NCBI RefSeq assembly: GCF_028596025.1
Contig: NZ_CP117167.1
Coordinates: 496,001-560,000, forward strand
DNA: 64,000 nucleotides
Direction of reading: 5' to 3'
Source: Mucilaginibacter jinjuensis
Lineage (GTDB): Bacteria > Bacteroidota > Bacteroidia > Sphingobacteriales > Sphingobacteriaceae
Position 1 is the stretch's first letter. The number at the start of each line of letters is the position of its first letter. A model generated the notes under the pieces. The model made no database searches. It worked only from the letters and a program-made list of their open reading frames with translations, and had not been told where the DNA came from. Positions 44,491 through 52,304 of this stretch are shown here, piece after piece. Position numbers and translations under genes: made by a program.

Positions 44491-46968
44491 TTATTTTTTA
44501 ACAGGCTTTTTCTTAGTCTCGGTATAAACTACACCACCAAGAGCTAATACTAATAATATTGATCCGGCTAATGAGATGCCTTCACCGGTGTAGTATGATG
44601 CCGGGTGGAAGATGAACTCAATTTTGTGGTTACCTACCGGGATTTGTGCGGCACGTAATACATAATCGGCACGGAAGTATGGTTTCTCTACACCGTCAAT
44701 CAGCATTTTCCAGCCCTTATCGTAGTATATCTCAGAGAATACAGCCACCATAGTAGCTGTAGAACCACTTTGGTAAACCATGTGATCTGGAGAATAACTG
44801 GTTAGTGTTATGGTAGCAGCAGGGTCAACAATAGTTTGTTTCTCATCAATCAGACTGCGGAATTTCTTATCTACAATAGCCTCATCTTTTGGTGTAAAGC
44901 TGCTGATGATCTGCATTTCCTGATCTGCATTATTAACATAACGTACGCTTTTTACAAACCATGCATGGCCACAGGCTGTAGCATTAGTTTGCATACTTAA
45001 GGCTTGTGTTTTAGGATTAGCTGTGATAACATATTTGGTGTTCAGCATATCCAATACATCCTGGTTTAAGCTTTTGGTCATTTGATTATCAATCAACTCA
45101 TCATAACGTTTTAAACGTGCTGCCGAATAACCACCAATTGACTTATAGAAGTAAGGTGTAATAGCATCTTGTTTAAGCGGCTGGGTTAAGTCGATCACAC
45201 GGAAATCGGGATCTTTATCGCGCAGAATAAAGGTATCCACCTCACGGGGTTGTGGTTTCTGTATATCGGCTTTGGCAACAAAACTGTCGTCGCGCAGGTA
45301 ACGTTTGTCGATCTGCCACATATCAACCAGAGTAACTGCTAATAAAATTAACGATAATACAGTAGCATTAAATTTCTGCTTGATAAATGCCCAAAGAACA
45401 CCGAATGTAATAAGGATAAGCACGAGTGAACGGATAGCATCTGCACGTGCTAAACCGATACGGTCTTGTACTATTGCATTACCGATTGAATTAGCAAAAT
45501 CGGCATCGCCTTTAAGTGCCTGGGTTAAATATTGAATAATTTGTAAGTGTTGCGGGCTTTTGAATGAAAAGAACAGATCTGGCATTACCGCTAAAAGCAA
45601 TGTAAAACCACCAATAACATATAAAACTATTTTAAGCTTTTTGAAAATCTCGGTACGATCTTTAGTAACTATAATCTCGTTAATAGCAAGGAAAGCCATA
45701 ACCGGGAAACATAGTGCCGCAATAACCATTATCGATTCTACTGCTCTGAATTTGTTGTATAATGGGAAGTAATTAAAGAACAGATCTGAGAAGAAAATAA
45801 AGTTGCGGCCATAAGATAGTAATACACTTAATATAGCAGCGGCCAATAGCCACCATTTAATACGATCTTTAACAATGAACAACCCGAGCACAAACAGGAA
45901 GCATACAATAGCACCGAAATAGAAAGGGCCTTCAGTAAATTGTTTATCGCCCCAGTAAGTAGAAATACCAATACCCGCCAACTGTTGTACATAACCAACG
46001 GCCTGGTCTTCAGGAATGCCTTTGTTAACAAAAGCTTTAACTACGGCAGAGTTATTATCAAGGGCAGCAAGGCCAGAGCCACCACCATAAAGGTTGGGTA
46101 CCAAAACAGTAAATGTTTCGCCAACACCCTCGCTCCATTCGTAAGCATAATCTTTATCTAAACCATTGCCTGGTTCTTTAACTGATGATTTGGTAAGGTT
46201 TGATTTACCACGGATAGTATCATTGCTATATTCGGCAGTACTCCATAATGTTGATGCATTTACGGCTAATGCCAATAAAGTGGCAACACCAAGATAAGCC
46301 AGTGCCTTTAAAAAAGCAGGTACAGTTTTGGTTCTTATAGCATTAACCACTTCAAATATTACCAGTATCAAGATCGCCAATAGCAGGTAATAAGTCATTT
46401 GGATGTGATTAGACCGGATCTCTATTGCTAAGAATAAAGCAGTAAGTGTAGCGCCTGTAAAATACTTACCTCGCAGGGTTAATATAATACCGGCCAGTAT
46501 AGGGGCAAAGAATGCAATAGCATAAGCCTGGTTAGCATGCCCTGCAACCAATAGTATAATGTTATACGACGAAAATGTAACTGCAATAGCACCTGCTGCA
46601 GCAAGCCACGGATTTAGTTTGAGTACGCAGAACAGTAGATACGCGCCTAAAAGAAACAGCAAAACCGTATCGATAGGGCTTGGAAATACGGCTTTTAAGC
46701 CACCAATAATATGTGTAGTGATGTTATTTGGATATGGGGCCCAGATTTGAAAAGCAGGCATACCACCTAAAATCTGGTTGGTCCATAAAATGGTAGTGTC
46801 TTTGTCGCGGTAATCCATAATCTCTTTCTGAGTGGATTGTGCGCGTGTTACGTCGTTCTGTCCAAGTGTTTTACCCTGGAAAGCCGGCGTAAAATAAAAG
46901 AAACAGATTGCTATAAAAATTCCAATAATGGCGAAGTGTGTCCCATTTCGCTTAAACCAATTGCCCAT
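44491..46968 (-). CDS. YfhO family membrane protein
   Basis: An 825-residue polytopic protein with a dozen or more helices over the first 550 residues, a long soluble part (about 560-780) and a last helix before the basic tail KKKPVKK. ILGGMPAFQIWAPYPN near the start and SIGGYSAARLKRYDELID in the soluble part are typical of the YfhO/GT-C-like family, which in Gram-positive bacteria helps glycosylate lipoteichoic acid and in Bacteroidota is likely a lipid-linked glycosyltransferase. Exact substrate unknown. Confidence 0.88.
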   Translation of the reverse strand: MGNWFKRNGTHFAIIGIFIAICFFYFTPAFQGKTLGQNDVTRAQSTQKEIMDYRDKDTTILWTNQILGGMPAFQIWAPYPNNITTHIIGGLKAVFPSPIDTVLLFLLGAYLLFCVLKLNPWLAAAGAIAVTFSSYNIILLVAGHANQAYAIAFFAPILAGIILTLRGKYFTGATLTALFLAIEIRSNHIQMTYYLLLAILILVIFEVVNAIRTKTVPAFLKALAYLGVATLLALAVNASTLWSTAEYSNDTIRGKSNLTKSSVKEPGNGLDKDYAYEWSEGVGETFTVLVPNLYGGGSGLAALDNNSAVVKAFVNKGIPEDQAVGYVQQLAGIGISTYWGDKQFTEGPFYFGAIVCFLFVLGLFIVKDRIKWWLLAAAILSVLLSYGRNFIFFSDLFFNYFPLYNKFRAVESIMVIAALCFPVMAFLAINEIIVTKDRTEIFKKLKIVLYVIGGFTLLLAVMPDLFFSFKSPQHLQIIQYLTQALKGDADFANSIGNAIVQDRIGLARADAIRSLVLILITFGVLWAFIKQKFNATVLSLILLAVTLVDMWQIDKRYLRDDSFVAKADIQKPQPREVDTFILRDKDPDFRVIDLTQPLKQDAITPYFYKSIGGYSAARLKRYDELIDNQMTKSLNQDVLDMLNTKYVITANPKTQALSMQTNATACGHAWFVKSVRYVNNADQEMQIISSFTPKDEAIVDKKFRSLIDEKQTIVDPAATITLTSYSPDHMVYQSGSTATMVAVFSEIYYDKGWKMLIDGVEKPYFRADYVLRAAQIPVGNHKIEFIFHPASYYTGEGISLAGSILLVLALGGVVYTETKKKPVKK

Positions 46969-47036
46969 TCGTGTTTAAAAAAATAATTTAATCTCCAAAA
47001 ATAGAAATTTGAATGAGATTAGGAATTATAAGTTTT

Positions 47037-47333
47037 TTACAATGAGGCAGAACAGCTTTTATGCAGCAGCAGGATAATGCCTGCGATCTCTACAACCATG
47101 CTAATAGCATAGGCAATAGTGATGATTTTGGTAAACTCTTCCCAATTACGGCGTATCGTAAAAAAATTATAAATAGCGAGTGATGCCAGAAATACCCAAA
47201 ACAGCCAATGTATAGTACCACAAGTTGCGAAGAAGGGCGTTATAAAACACACCAGGATGCTATTGGTAATAATAAGCGAAAATAGTGGCGGTGTGCCAAA
47301 ATGCCGGCGTTTAAAAACTTCTTCGGGTATCAT
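47037..47333 (-). CDS. Small four-helix membrane protein
   Basis: A 98-residue protein with about four membrane helices (roughly residues 17-35, 39-57, 70-90) after a short cytoplasmic N-terminus, MIPEEVFKRRHFGTPP. No family was recognised. It is on the same strand as, and 9 bases downstream of, the DUF4834 gene, so they are probably co-transcribed. Function unknown. Confidence 0.7.
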   Translation of the reverse strand: MIPEEVFKRRHFGTPPLFSLIITNSILVCFITPFFATCGTIHWLFWVFLASLAIYNFFTIRRNWEEFTKIITIAYAISMVVEIAGIILLLHKSCSASL

Positions 47334-47342
47334 GGCTGAAGA

Positions 47343-47594
47343 TTATTTTACTTCTTCGTAATCAACAAATTCACCTTCAGAATCTGGGATGGCGCCTTTT
47401 TGTGCAGGTGGCATATAATCTACCTTAATAGCACCGGTAGGGCGTTTTTGACTGTGTTGACTTTGTTGCGCATTTTGTTGTTGCTGCGCTTTATTTACCA
47501 AACCCTGGAACAGCATTGGCAAAAATATACGTACCAAGCTGCGCAGGATATATAGGATACAGATAGAAATGATCAGAAATCGGATCAAAAGCAT
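47343..47594 (-). CDS. DUF4834 family small membrane protein
   Basis: An 83-residue protein with one N-terminal helix (about residues 1-19), a glutamine-rich cytoplasmic stretch (AQQQQNAQQSQHSQKRPTG) and a C-terminal motif, IKVDYMPP...GEFVDYEEVK, that matches the Bacteroidota DUF4834 family. Function is unknown. It precedes the 98-residue membrane protein gene and follows an AT-rich repeat array after uvrB. Confidence 0.8.
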   Translation of the reverse strand: MLLIRFLIISICILYILRSLVRIFLPMLFQGLVNKAQQQQNAQQSQHSQKRPTGAIKVDYMPPAQKGAIPDSEGEFVDYEEVK

Positions 47595-47659
47595 GTCTTA
47601 ATAATTTAGCTTTACAAATATAAGTATATAATATTTAACGCAAAAGGTGGCCGGTTGTT

Positions 47660-47862
47660 ACAAATAGTCAATGTGCTAGTTAGCCAATTTGTTGATTTGT
47701 TAATGAGCTTGACACGGTTTTGACAAAGAGTTTTTAATTTGTCAATTAGCTAATTCGGCAATTTGTCAATGCTTGGTAAGTCATTAACAAATTGTCGAAT
47801 TGACAAATTAACTAATTGTGCTTTTCATTGACAAATTACCGAATCAACAAATTAGCTAATTA
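47660..47862. repeat. AT-rich array of inverted and direct short repeats
   Basis: The words AATTTGTCAATT, AATTAGCTAATT, TAACAAATT and their reverse complements recur through about 200 bases. A larger unit, AATTAGCTAATTCGGCAATT followed by TGTCAATG (47743-47771), is mirrored by CATTGACAAATTACCGAATC then AACAAATTAGCTAATT (47826-47861). The right end runs into the uvrB stop codon at 47860-47862. There is no open reading frame. Confidence 0.75.
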
Positions 47863-49884
47863 TTTTTCAGAAAGCTTTTTCTCCAGTGCAAACATTTCGT
47901 CGCGCAGTTTGGCTGCCTGTAAAAAGTCCATGTCTTTGGCGGCGGCAAGCATTTCTTTCTTGGTGTTGTCGATGGCTTTCTTCAAATCGCCTTTGCTCAT
48001 GTATTGTACAATTGGGTCGGCGGCCATGCTCATGATGTTTTCTTCTTCTACATAAGCTTTCTGTACTCCTCCTTTAAAGTCCATTACAGACGTTTGCTCC
48101 ATAATAGATTCACGCGATTTACCAACGGTTTTCGGCGTAATGCCATGCTCTGTATTATAGGCAATCTGCTTTTCGCGGCGGCGGGTGGTTTCGTCCATCG
48201 TAATCTGCATACTATCCGTAATGGTATCGGCATACATAATTACCCGTCCGCGATCATTACGGGCAGCACGGCCTATTGTCTGGATCAACGAACGTTCTGA
48301 GCGTAGGAAACCTTCCTTATCGGCATCCAGAATAGCTACCAGCGAAACTTCAGGTAAATCTAAACCTTCACGCAGTAAGTTGATACCAATTAACACATCA
48401 AATTCACCAAGGCGTAATCCCCTTAATATTTCAACCCGTTCCAGCGTTTTAACTTCTGAGTGGATGTAGCGGCACTTAATGCCGAGACGATCCATGTACT
48501 TGGCCAGCTCTTCCGACATACGTTTGGTCAGGGTGGTTACCAGTACACGGTCGCCCATTTTAATGGTTTTATCTACCTCATCAAGCAAATCATCCACCTG
48601 GTTGATGATCGGGCGAATCTCAATTTCAGGATCCAATAATCCCGTAGGCCTGATCACCTGTTCTATCACCACACCTTCCGATTTTTCCAATTCAAAATCG
48701 CCGGGGGTTGCACTTACATAAATAGTTTGTGGTGCCAGTTTTTCAAACTCCTGGAAATTGAGCGGGCGGTTATCCAATGCAGCAGGCAGGCGGAAACCAT
48801 ATTCAACCAATGAAATTTTCCTCGACCGATCCCCACCATACATCGCACGGATTTGCGGTACAGTTACGTGGCTCTCGTCAATCACCATCAGGTAATCGTC
48901 AGGAAAATAATCCAGTAAACAGAATGGGCGTGCGCCTGGTTGGCGGCCATCAAAGAAACGCGAATAATTCTCGATACCCGAGCAATAGCCCAACTCGCGG
49001 ATCATTTCCAGATCGTAGTTAACCCTTTCTTCCAATCGTTTGGCTTCGAGGAACCGCTGCTCGTCGATGAACTGCTTTTTGCGCATTTCCAGTTCTTCCT
49101 GTATAGCCCAGATAGATTTGGTGAACCTGTCGCGCGGTGCTACATAAAGGTTAGCCGGGAAAAGTACCATATTCGGCATTTTCTCAATGGTTTTGCCGTT
49201 GGCCGGGTCGAAGCTGCTGAGCTCTTCTATATCATCGCCAAAAAAGGAAATACGGTAGGCGTAATCCAGGTAGGCTGGGTAAATATCAACCGTGTCACCT
49301 TTAACTCGGAAAGTACCACGCTTAAAATCGGCAGTGGTGCGCGAGTAAAGAATCTCTACCAACCGATGCAAAAACGCATTACGGCTAATGCGCGTACCCA
49401 CAGCAAACTTGAATACCGAATTAGAAAAATCTTCCGGGTTACCCATACCATAGATGCAGGAGATAGACGATACCACAATGACATCCCTGCGACCCGACAT
49501 AAGTGATGAGGTAGTACGTAAACGCAGTTTCTCAATCTCGTCGTTAATCTGCAGATCCTTTTCTATATAAGTATTGGTAGTGGGTATAAAAGCCTCGGGC
49601 TGATAGTAGTCGTAATAAGAAACGAAATAGTTAACCGCATTCTCCGGAAAAAACTGTTTGAACTCGCCATACAGCTGTGCGGCCAATGTTTTGTTATGGC
49701 TCAATACCAGGGTAGGCCGCTGTGTTTGCTCAATAACATTGGCTATGGTAAACGTTTTACCCGAACCGGTTACCCCCAACAGGGTTTGATAATTGTCTCC
49801 TGACTCAACGCCTGAAACCAATTGTTTAATAGCTTCGGGCTGGTCGCCGGAGGGAACGTATTGTGAACTTAATTTAAAATCCAT
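47860..49884 (-). CDS. uvrB: Excinuclease ABC subunit UvrB
   Basis: A 674-residue helicase-like subunit of nucleotide excision repair. ATG 49884 gives MDFKLSSQYVPSGDQPEAI, the normal start; an upstream ATG adds ten non-conserved residues. Walker A is LLGVTGSGKTFTIAN, the damage-probing hairpin region is YFVSYYDYYQPEAFIPTT, the DEAD-like box is DESHVTVPQ, and motif VI is IQTIGRAARN. The C-terminal UVR domain, AAKDMDFLQAAKLRDEMFAL, binds UvrC. It works with UvrA and UvrC, encoded elsewhere. The stop codon abuts an AT-rich repeat array. Confidence 0.98.
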   Translation of the reverse strand: MDFKLSSQYVPSGDQPEAIKQLVSGVESGDNYQTLLGVTGSGKTFTIANVIEQTQRPTLVLSHNKTLAAQLYGEFKQFFPENAVNYFVSYYDYYQPEAFIPTTNTYIEKDLQINDEIEKLRLRTTSSLMSGRRDVIVVSSISCIYGMGNPEDFSNSVFKFAVGTRISRNAFLHRLVEILYSRTTADFKRGTFRVKGDTVDIYPAYLDYAYRISFFGDDIEELSSFDPANGKTIEKMPNMVLFPANLYVAPRDRFTKSIWAIQEELEMRKKQFIDEQRFLEAKRLEERVNYDLEMIRELGYCSGIENYSRFFDGRQPGARPFCLLDYFPDDYLMVIDESHVTVPQIRAMYGGDRSRKISLVEYGFRLPAALDNRPLNFQEFEKLAPQTIYVSATPGDFELEKSEGVVIEQVIRPTGLLDPEIEIRPIINQVDDLLDEVDKTIKMGDRVLVTTLTKRMSEELAKYMDRLGIKCRYIHSEVKTLERVEILRGLRLGEFDVLIGINLLREGLDLPEVSLVAILDADKEGFLRSERSLIQTIGRAARNDRGRVIMYADTITDSMQITMDETTRRREKQIAYNTEHGITPKTVGKSRESIMEQTSVMDFKGGVQKAYVEEENIMSMAADPIVQYMSKGDLKKAIDNTKKEMLAAAKDMDFLQAAKLRDEMFALEKKLSEK

Positions 49885-49995
49885 TATATCAAAAATACGA
49901 TAACAAAAGGGCATCTGCTAATCAACTTAGCAAATATTACTTTTGATAAATATAACGTCAAATTGTAGCAATAGTTCACCACCTAATAAAAAGGC

Positions 49996-50066
49996 TGTCA
50001 TGCTGAGCTCCGTCGAAGCATGGTGCAGGGGCCGACGCTTATCCTTCGACGGAGCTCAGGATGACA
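49996..50066. repeat. Palindromic dispersed repeat (TGTCATGCTGAGCTC family), copy 1
   Basis: 23-bp arms with one mismatch: 49996-50018 begins TGTCATGCTGAGCTCCGTCG and 50044-50066 is its reverse complement, enclosing a 25-base loop. The same arm sequence recurs at 51619-51694 and 51827-51901. Confidence 0.9.
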
Positions 50067-50077
50067 ACGCTCTTTTT

Positions 50078-50111
50078 AAATTCCGAAATCGAAAATCCGA
50101 CATCCGAAATC
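50078..50111. repeat. CCGAAATC-type dispersed repeat, copy 2
   Basis: AAATTCCGAAATCGAAAATC followed by CGACATCCGAAATC. It matches 51996-52028 directly and 12242-12274 in reverse. It is followed by a run of near-repeats of CATATTTGCACATCCGCAT up to the next gene's ATG. Confidence 0.75.
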
Positions 50112-50158
50112 AAATATCATCTGCATATTTGCACATCCGCATATCTGCAAATTAAAAC

Positions 50159-50851
50159 ATGAACTACCGCCATATCTTTTTCGACCTCGACCATACCATC
50201 TGGGATTTTGATAAAAACGCTGAAGAAACCCTGCACGAGCTTTATCATCATTACGGACTGAAAGAGTTAGGACTGCATTCTGCCGATCAGTTCATCGAAA
50301 CTTATACCGCGCACAACCATCGCCTGTGGGCCGAATACCATGTAGGTAAAATAAGCAAAGATTATCTGCGCGAAATGCGTTTTAAACAAACATTCCTTGA
50401 TTTGGGCGTACACCCTGATGTGATACCAACAGCATTTGAAGACGATTATGTACGCTTGGGCCCAACCAAACTAAATCTTTTCCCCGGCGCTCACGAAACG
50501 CTGGAATACTTGAAAGCGAAGTACACATTGCATTTAATTTCGAACGGTTTTCGTGAATCTACCGAGATGAAGGTGAGTAGAACCAACCTGGCGCAGTATT
50601 TCGATAATGTGATCATCTCCGAAGTAGTTGGCGTTAACAAACCCGACAAGGCCATTTTTGAGCATGCCCTTAACCTGGCAAGCGCCACCAAACAAGAAAG
50701 TGTAATGATAGGCGATAGCATTGAAGCTGATATTATGGGAGCTTTGAATTTCGGTATGGATGCTATTTACTTTAACCCGGCTGGTTTGGATAAACCGGAG
50801 GTGGTTAAAGTGGAGATCAGGAGTTTGGGAGAGTTGATGGGGATGCTTTAA
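50159..50851 (+). CDS. HAD-superfamily phosphatase, YjjG-type nucleotidase
   Basis: A 230-residue enzyme with all HAD motifs: FFDLDHTIWDFDKNAEE (nucleophile Asp), HLISNGFRESTEMKVSR (motif II), NKPDKAIFEHAL (motif III Lys) and VMIGDSIEADIMGA (motif IV). The DHTIWDF variant and overall length match the YjjG family, which removes phosphate from non-canonical pyrimidine nucleotides. Flanked by repeats on both sides, so it is probably transcribed alone. Confidence 0.9.
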   Translation: MNYRHIFFDLDHTIWDFDKNAEETLHELYHHYGLKELGLHSADQFIETYTAHNHRLWAEYHVGKISKDYLREMRFKQTFLDLGVHPDVIPTAFEDDYVRLGPTKLNLFPGAHETLEYLKAKYTLHLISNGFRESTEMKVSRTNLAQYFDNVIISEVVGVNKPDKAIFEHALNLASATKQESVMIGDSIEADIMGALNFGMDAIYFNPAGLDKPEVVKVEIRSLGELMGML

Positions 50852-50884
50852 GAGAGAATCAAGAATCGGGACGAAATGCATTTG

Positions 50885-50964
50885 CGTAGAGGCACAATAC
50901 TTTGTGTCTCGTGTGTGTGAATTGTTCTGTTCTATTGGGAGACACAAAGTATTGTGTCTCTACG
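50885..50964. repeat. Palindromic repeat (ACACAATACTTTGTGTCTC family)
   Basis: 26-bp arms with one mismatch: 50885-50910 ends with ACACAATACTTTGTGTCTC-like sequence and 50939-50964 is its reverse complement, around a 28-base loop. Each arm is itself partly palindromic (ACACAA-TACT-TTGTGT). It lies upstream of the DinB-like gene and accounts for the artificial 5' extension of that frame. Confidence 0.88.
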
Positions 50965-51089
50965 GCTTTTTCCCTTGCGCGCATTCGCAACGCGTGCCTA
51001 ATACTTCCCGGCATTTGTTATGCCTGCCATTTGCTAATCCCCGCAAACTTGCCGACATTCGGTTTGTTCATAGTTTAAATCAATGCCCC

Positions 51090-51605
51090 TTGAAAATAAA
51101 TCAGGAACGTAAACGGATAGATGAGGCGCTCGACAAGTATCGCCACTGGCTGGATGAGATCTCAGACGAGCAGTTTGATGCTACTCCGCCAAACGGCGGC
51201 TGGAGCTATGCCGAAGTTTACTCGCATATTTTACAATCAGATTTCGGGTCGCTGATTGCTGCCGAAAAATGTGCCCGTAAAACCGGTACGTCAACCACTA
51301 AAGGCGCTAACCTTTTCGGCAAGTTTGTATTGCTTACCTGTATTTTCCCCCGCGTAAAAACATCTGCCGAGCTGAGTTCGAAAACCAAAAAGATTACCAA
51401 AGAAGAAGCCCGCAACCTGCTTATCCGCGTTCGCAGCCGCTTGGATTGTGTGATGGAGCTATTACACAATGCACCTAAGAATTATAAAATAAAACACCCG
51501 CGCATGGGTATGCTCAATGCTGAGCAATGGTTGAGGTTTACCCGGATCCATACTGAGCATCATTTAAAGCAGTTGGAACGGATTAGGAAGATCATTAGTC
51601 AATAG
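51090..51605 (+). CDS. DinB-like four-helix protein
   Basis: A 171-residue protein of the DinB/YfiT-like fold. RIDEALDKYRHWLDEISDEQF and the following NGGWSYAEVYSHILQSD carry the first conserved His; LRFTRIHTEHHLKQLERIRK holds the C-terminal His cluster that binds a metal in this superfamily. The frame is open much further upstream, but that part is repeat-derived. The best supported start is the TTG at 51090 (LKINQERKRI); the ATG at 51083 is out of frame. Members include metal-dependent thiol transferases; activity here is unknown. Confidence 0.75.
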   Translation: MKINQERKRIDEALDKYRHWLDEISDEQFDATPPNGGWSYAEVYSHILQSDFGSLIAAEKCARKTGTSTTKGANLFGKFVLLTCIFPRVKTSAELSSKTKKITKEEARNLLIRVRSRLDCVMELLHNAPKNYKIKHPRMGMLNAEQWLRFTRIHTEHHLKQLERIRKIISQ

Positions 51606-51618
51606 TCATAGTGGGAGG

Positions 51619-51694
51619 CTGTCACACTGAGCTCCGTCGAAGTGTCGCGCGCAGAGGCCTTCCGCACCATGCTTCGAGTGCCTCAGCATGACAG
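51619..51694. repeat. TGTCATGCTGAGCTC-family palindrome, copy 2 (diverged)
   Basis: The arm CTGTCACACTGAGCTCCGTC (from 51619) pairs with 51672-51694, CTTCGAGTGCCTCAGCATGA onward, with several mismatches. The loop includes GCGCGCAGAGGCC, which recurs in copy 3, so copies 2 and 3 are closely related. Confidence 0.85.
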
Positions 51695-51706
51695 ACCATT
51701 CCGCTA

Positions 51707-51812
51707 CCGCAAGTTTCTAACTTGCGGCTATACTAATGTAAGGTTTCACCTTACGAAAGCTGGAAGCTTTCAATAGTATAAGTCACAAGTTACGCTACGC
51801 TAAACTTGCGAC
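51707..51812. repeat. Nested hairpin cluster with a three-way junction
   Basis: Four perfect or near-perfect stems lie in 106 bases. CCGCAAGTT/AACTTGCGG (51707-51727, loop TCT). An outer stem TATACTA (51729-51735)/TAGTATA (51774-51780) encloses GTAAGGT/ACCTTAC (51738-51754, loop TTC) and GAAAGCT/AGCTTTC (51755-51771, loop GGA). Then GTCACAAGTT (51782-51791)/AACTTGCGAC (51803-51812) with one wobble. The fold is a three-way junction flanked by two hairpins, itself bracketed by two palindromic repeats. There is no coding capacity. Confidence 0.8.
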
Positions 51813-51826
51813 ACTGGGGTGTTGAG

Positions 51827-51901
51827 TGTTACACTGAGCCCCGTCGAAGTGTTGCGCGCAGAGGCCATCAGCACTATGCTTCGACGGAGCTCAGCATGAC
51901 A
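51827..51901. repeat. TGTCATGCTGAGCTC-family palindrome, copy 3
   Basis: TGTTACACTGAGCCCCGTCG (from 51827) and its partner at 51879-51901 (CTTCGACGGAGCTCAGCATG onward) form 23-bp arms with a few mismatches. Like copy 2, its loop has GCGCGCAGAGGCC. Confidence 0.87.
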
Positions 51902-51995
51902 GGCCTACCTACAAACGTTAAATTCTGTTAATCCCATTAAACCATCCAACAATAAGCCCTGTCTATCGTTTAAACAAAAGGTAAAATGCAGGAAT

Positions 51996-52028
51996 AAATC
52001 CGAAATCGAACATCCGATATCCGAAATC
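51996..52028. repeat. CCGAAATC-type dispersed repeat, copy 3
   Basis: AAATCCGAAATCGAACATCC followed by GATATCCGAAATC. Same orientation as the copy at 50078 and opposite to that at 12242. Confidence 0.75.
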
Positions 52029-52101
52029 AAAAAATAGTTTTAGCAAACTGTAACATCCTGATATTTAATACCGTCTTAACAATGAGATAATTTTCGTAAC
52101 T

Positions 52102-52109
52102 TAACTTTG
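52102..52109 (+). promoter_or_regulatory. Candidate -7 element for the small membrane peptide
   Basis: TAACTTTG fits TAnnTTTG and lies 20 bases before the ATG at 52130; AAAAAGG just before the ATG is a fair ribosome-binding sequence. The -33 region is not convincing. Confidence 0.5.
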
Positions 52110-52129
52110 TCATTAATAAAAAGGTTAAA

Positions 52130-52240
52130 ATGAGTTTCAATATTGCTTATTTAATCATAACCGGCCTGGTGCTGTTGTTAGCTATCCTTTATGTCAGCCC
52201 TTATGAGTTAATGGTTGATGAAGAGGAAGACGAACTGTAG
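52130..52240 (+). CDS. 36-residue single-helix membrane peptide
   Basis: ATG 52130 to TAG 52238-52240. The peptide has one membrane helix (FNIAYLIITGLVLLLAILYV) followed by SPYELMVDEEEDEL, a strongly acidic tail. Promoter-like sequence and a purine-rich ribosome site precede it, and the hydrophobic-then-acidic design is not expected of random sequence. No family was recognised. It stands 64 bases before the phosphoesterase gene's ATG, so they may share a transcript. Confidence 0.65.
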   Translation: MSFNIAYLIITGLVLLLAILYVSPYELMVDEEEDEL

Positions 52241-52304
52241 TTTCCGGGTAAGTGTAAGATCGTTCCGCTGGTAAAATCCGGCCTTGAATTATACGCTCAT
52301 ATTA

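Larger units (their letters stand above)
51606..52129. other. 524-base non-coding stretch dense in hairpins and repeats
   Basis: No gene was found between the DinB-like stop and the small membrane peptide. The stretch holds two TGTCATGCTGAGCTC-family palindromes, a nested hairpin cluster between them, one CCGAAATC-type repeat and a promoter-like element at 52102. Each is listed separately. Confidence 0.8.

Noticed and set aside
47660..47862. CRISPR array
   Set aside because: The repeated words are short, in both orientations and unevenly spaced, there are no unique spacers of fixed length, and no cas genes are present.
48940..49506. 188-codon open frame on the plus strand
   Set aside because: It lies antisense inside uvrB, has no recognisable domain and an amino-acid make-up typical of a shadow frame.
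50904..51089. N-terminal extension of the DinB-like protein
   Set aside because: The first part comes from a palindromic repeat and the rest (many Cys, His, Arg) does not resemble the family; the conserved fold begins after 51090.
51707..51812. tRNA gene
   Set aside because: The stems suggest a cloverleaf at first sight, but loops are only about three bases and there is no T-loop consensus, anticodon arm or acceptor stem.
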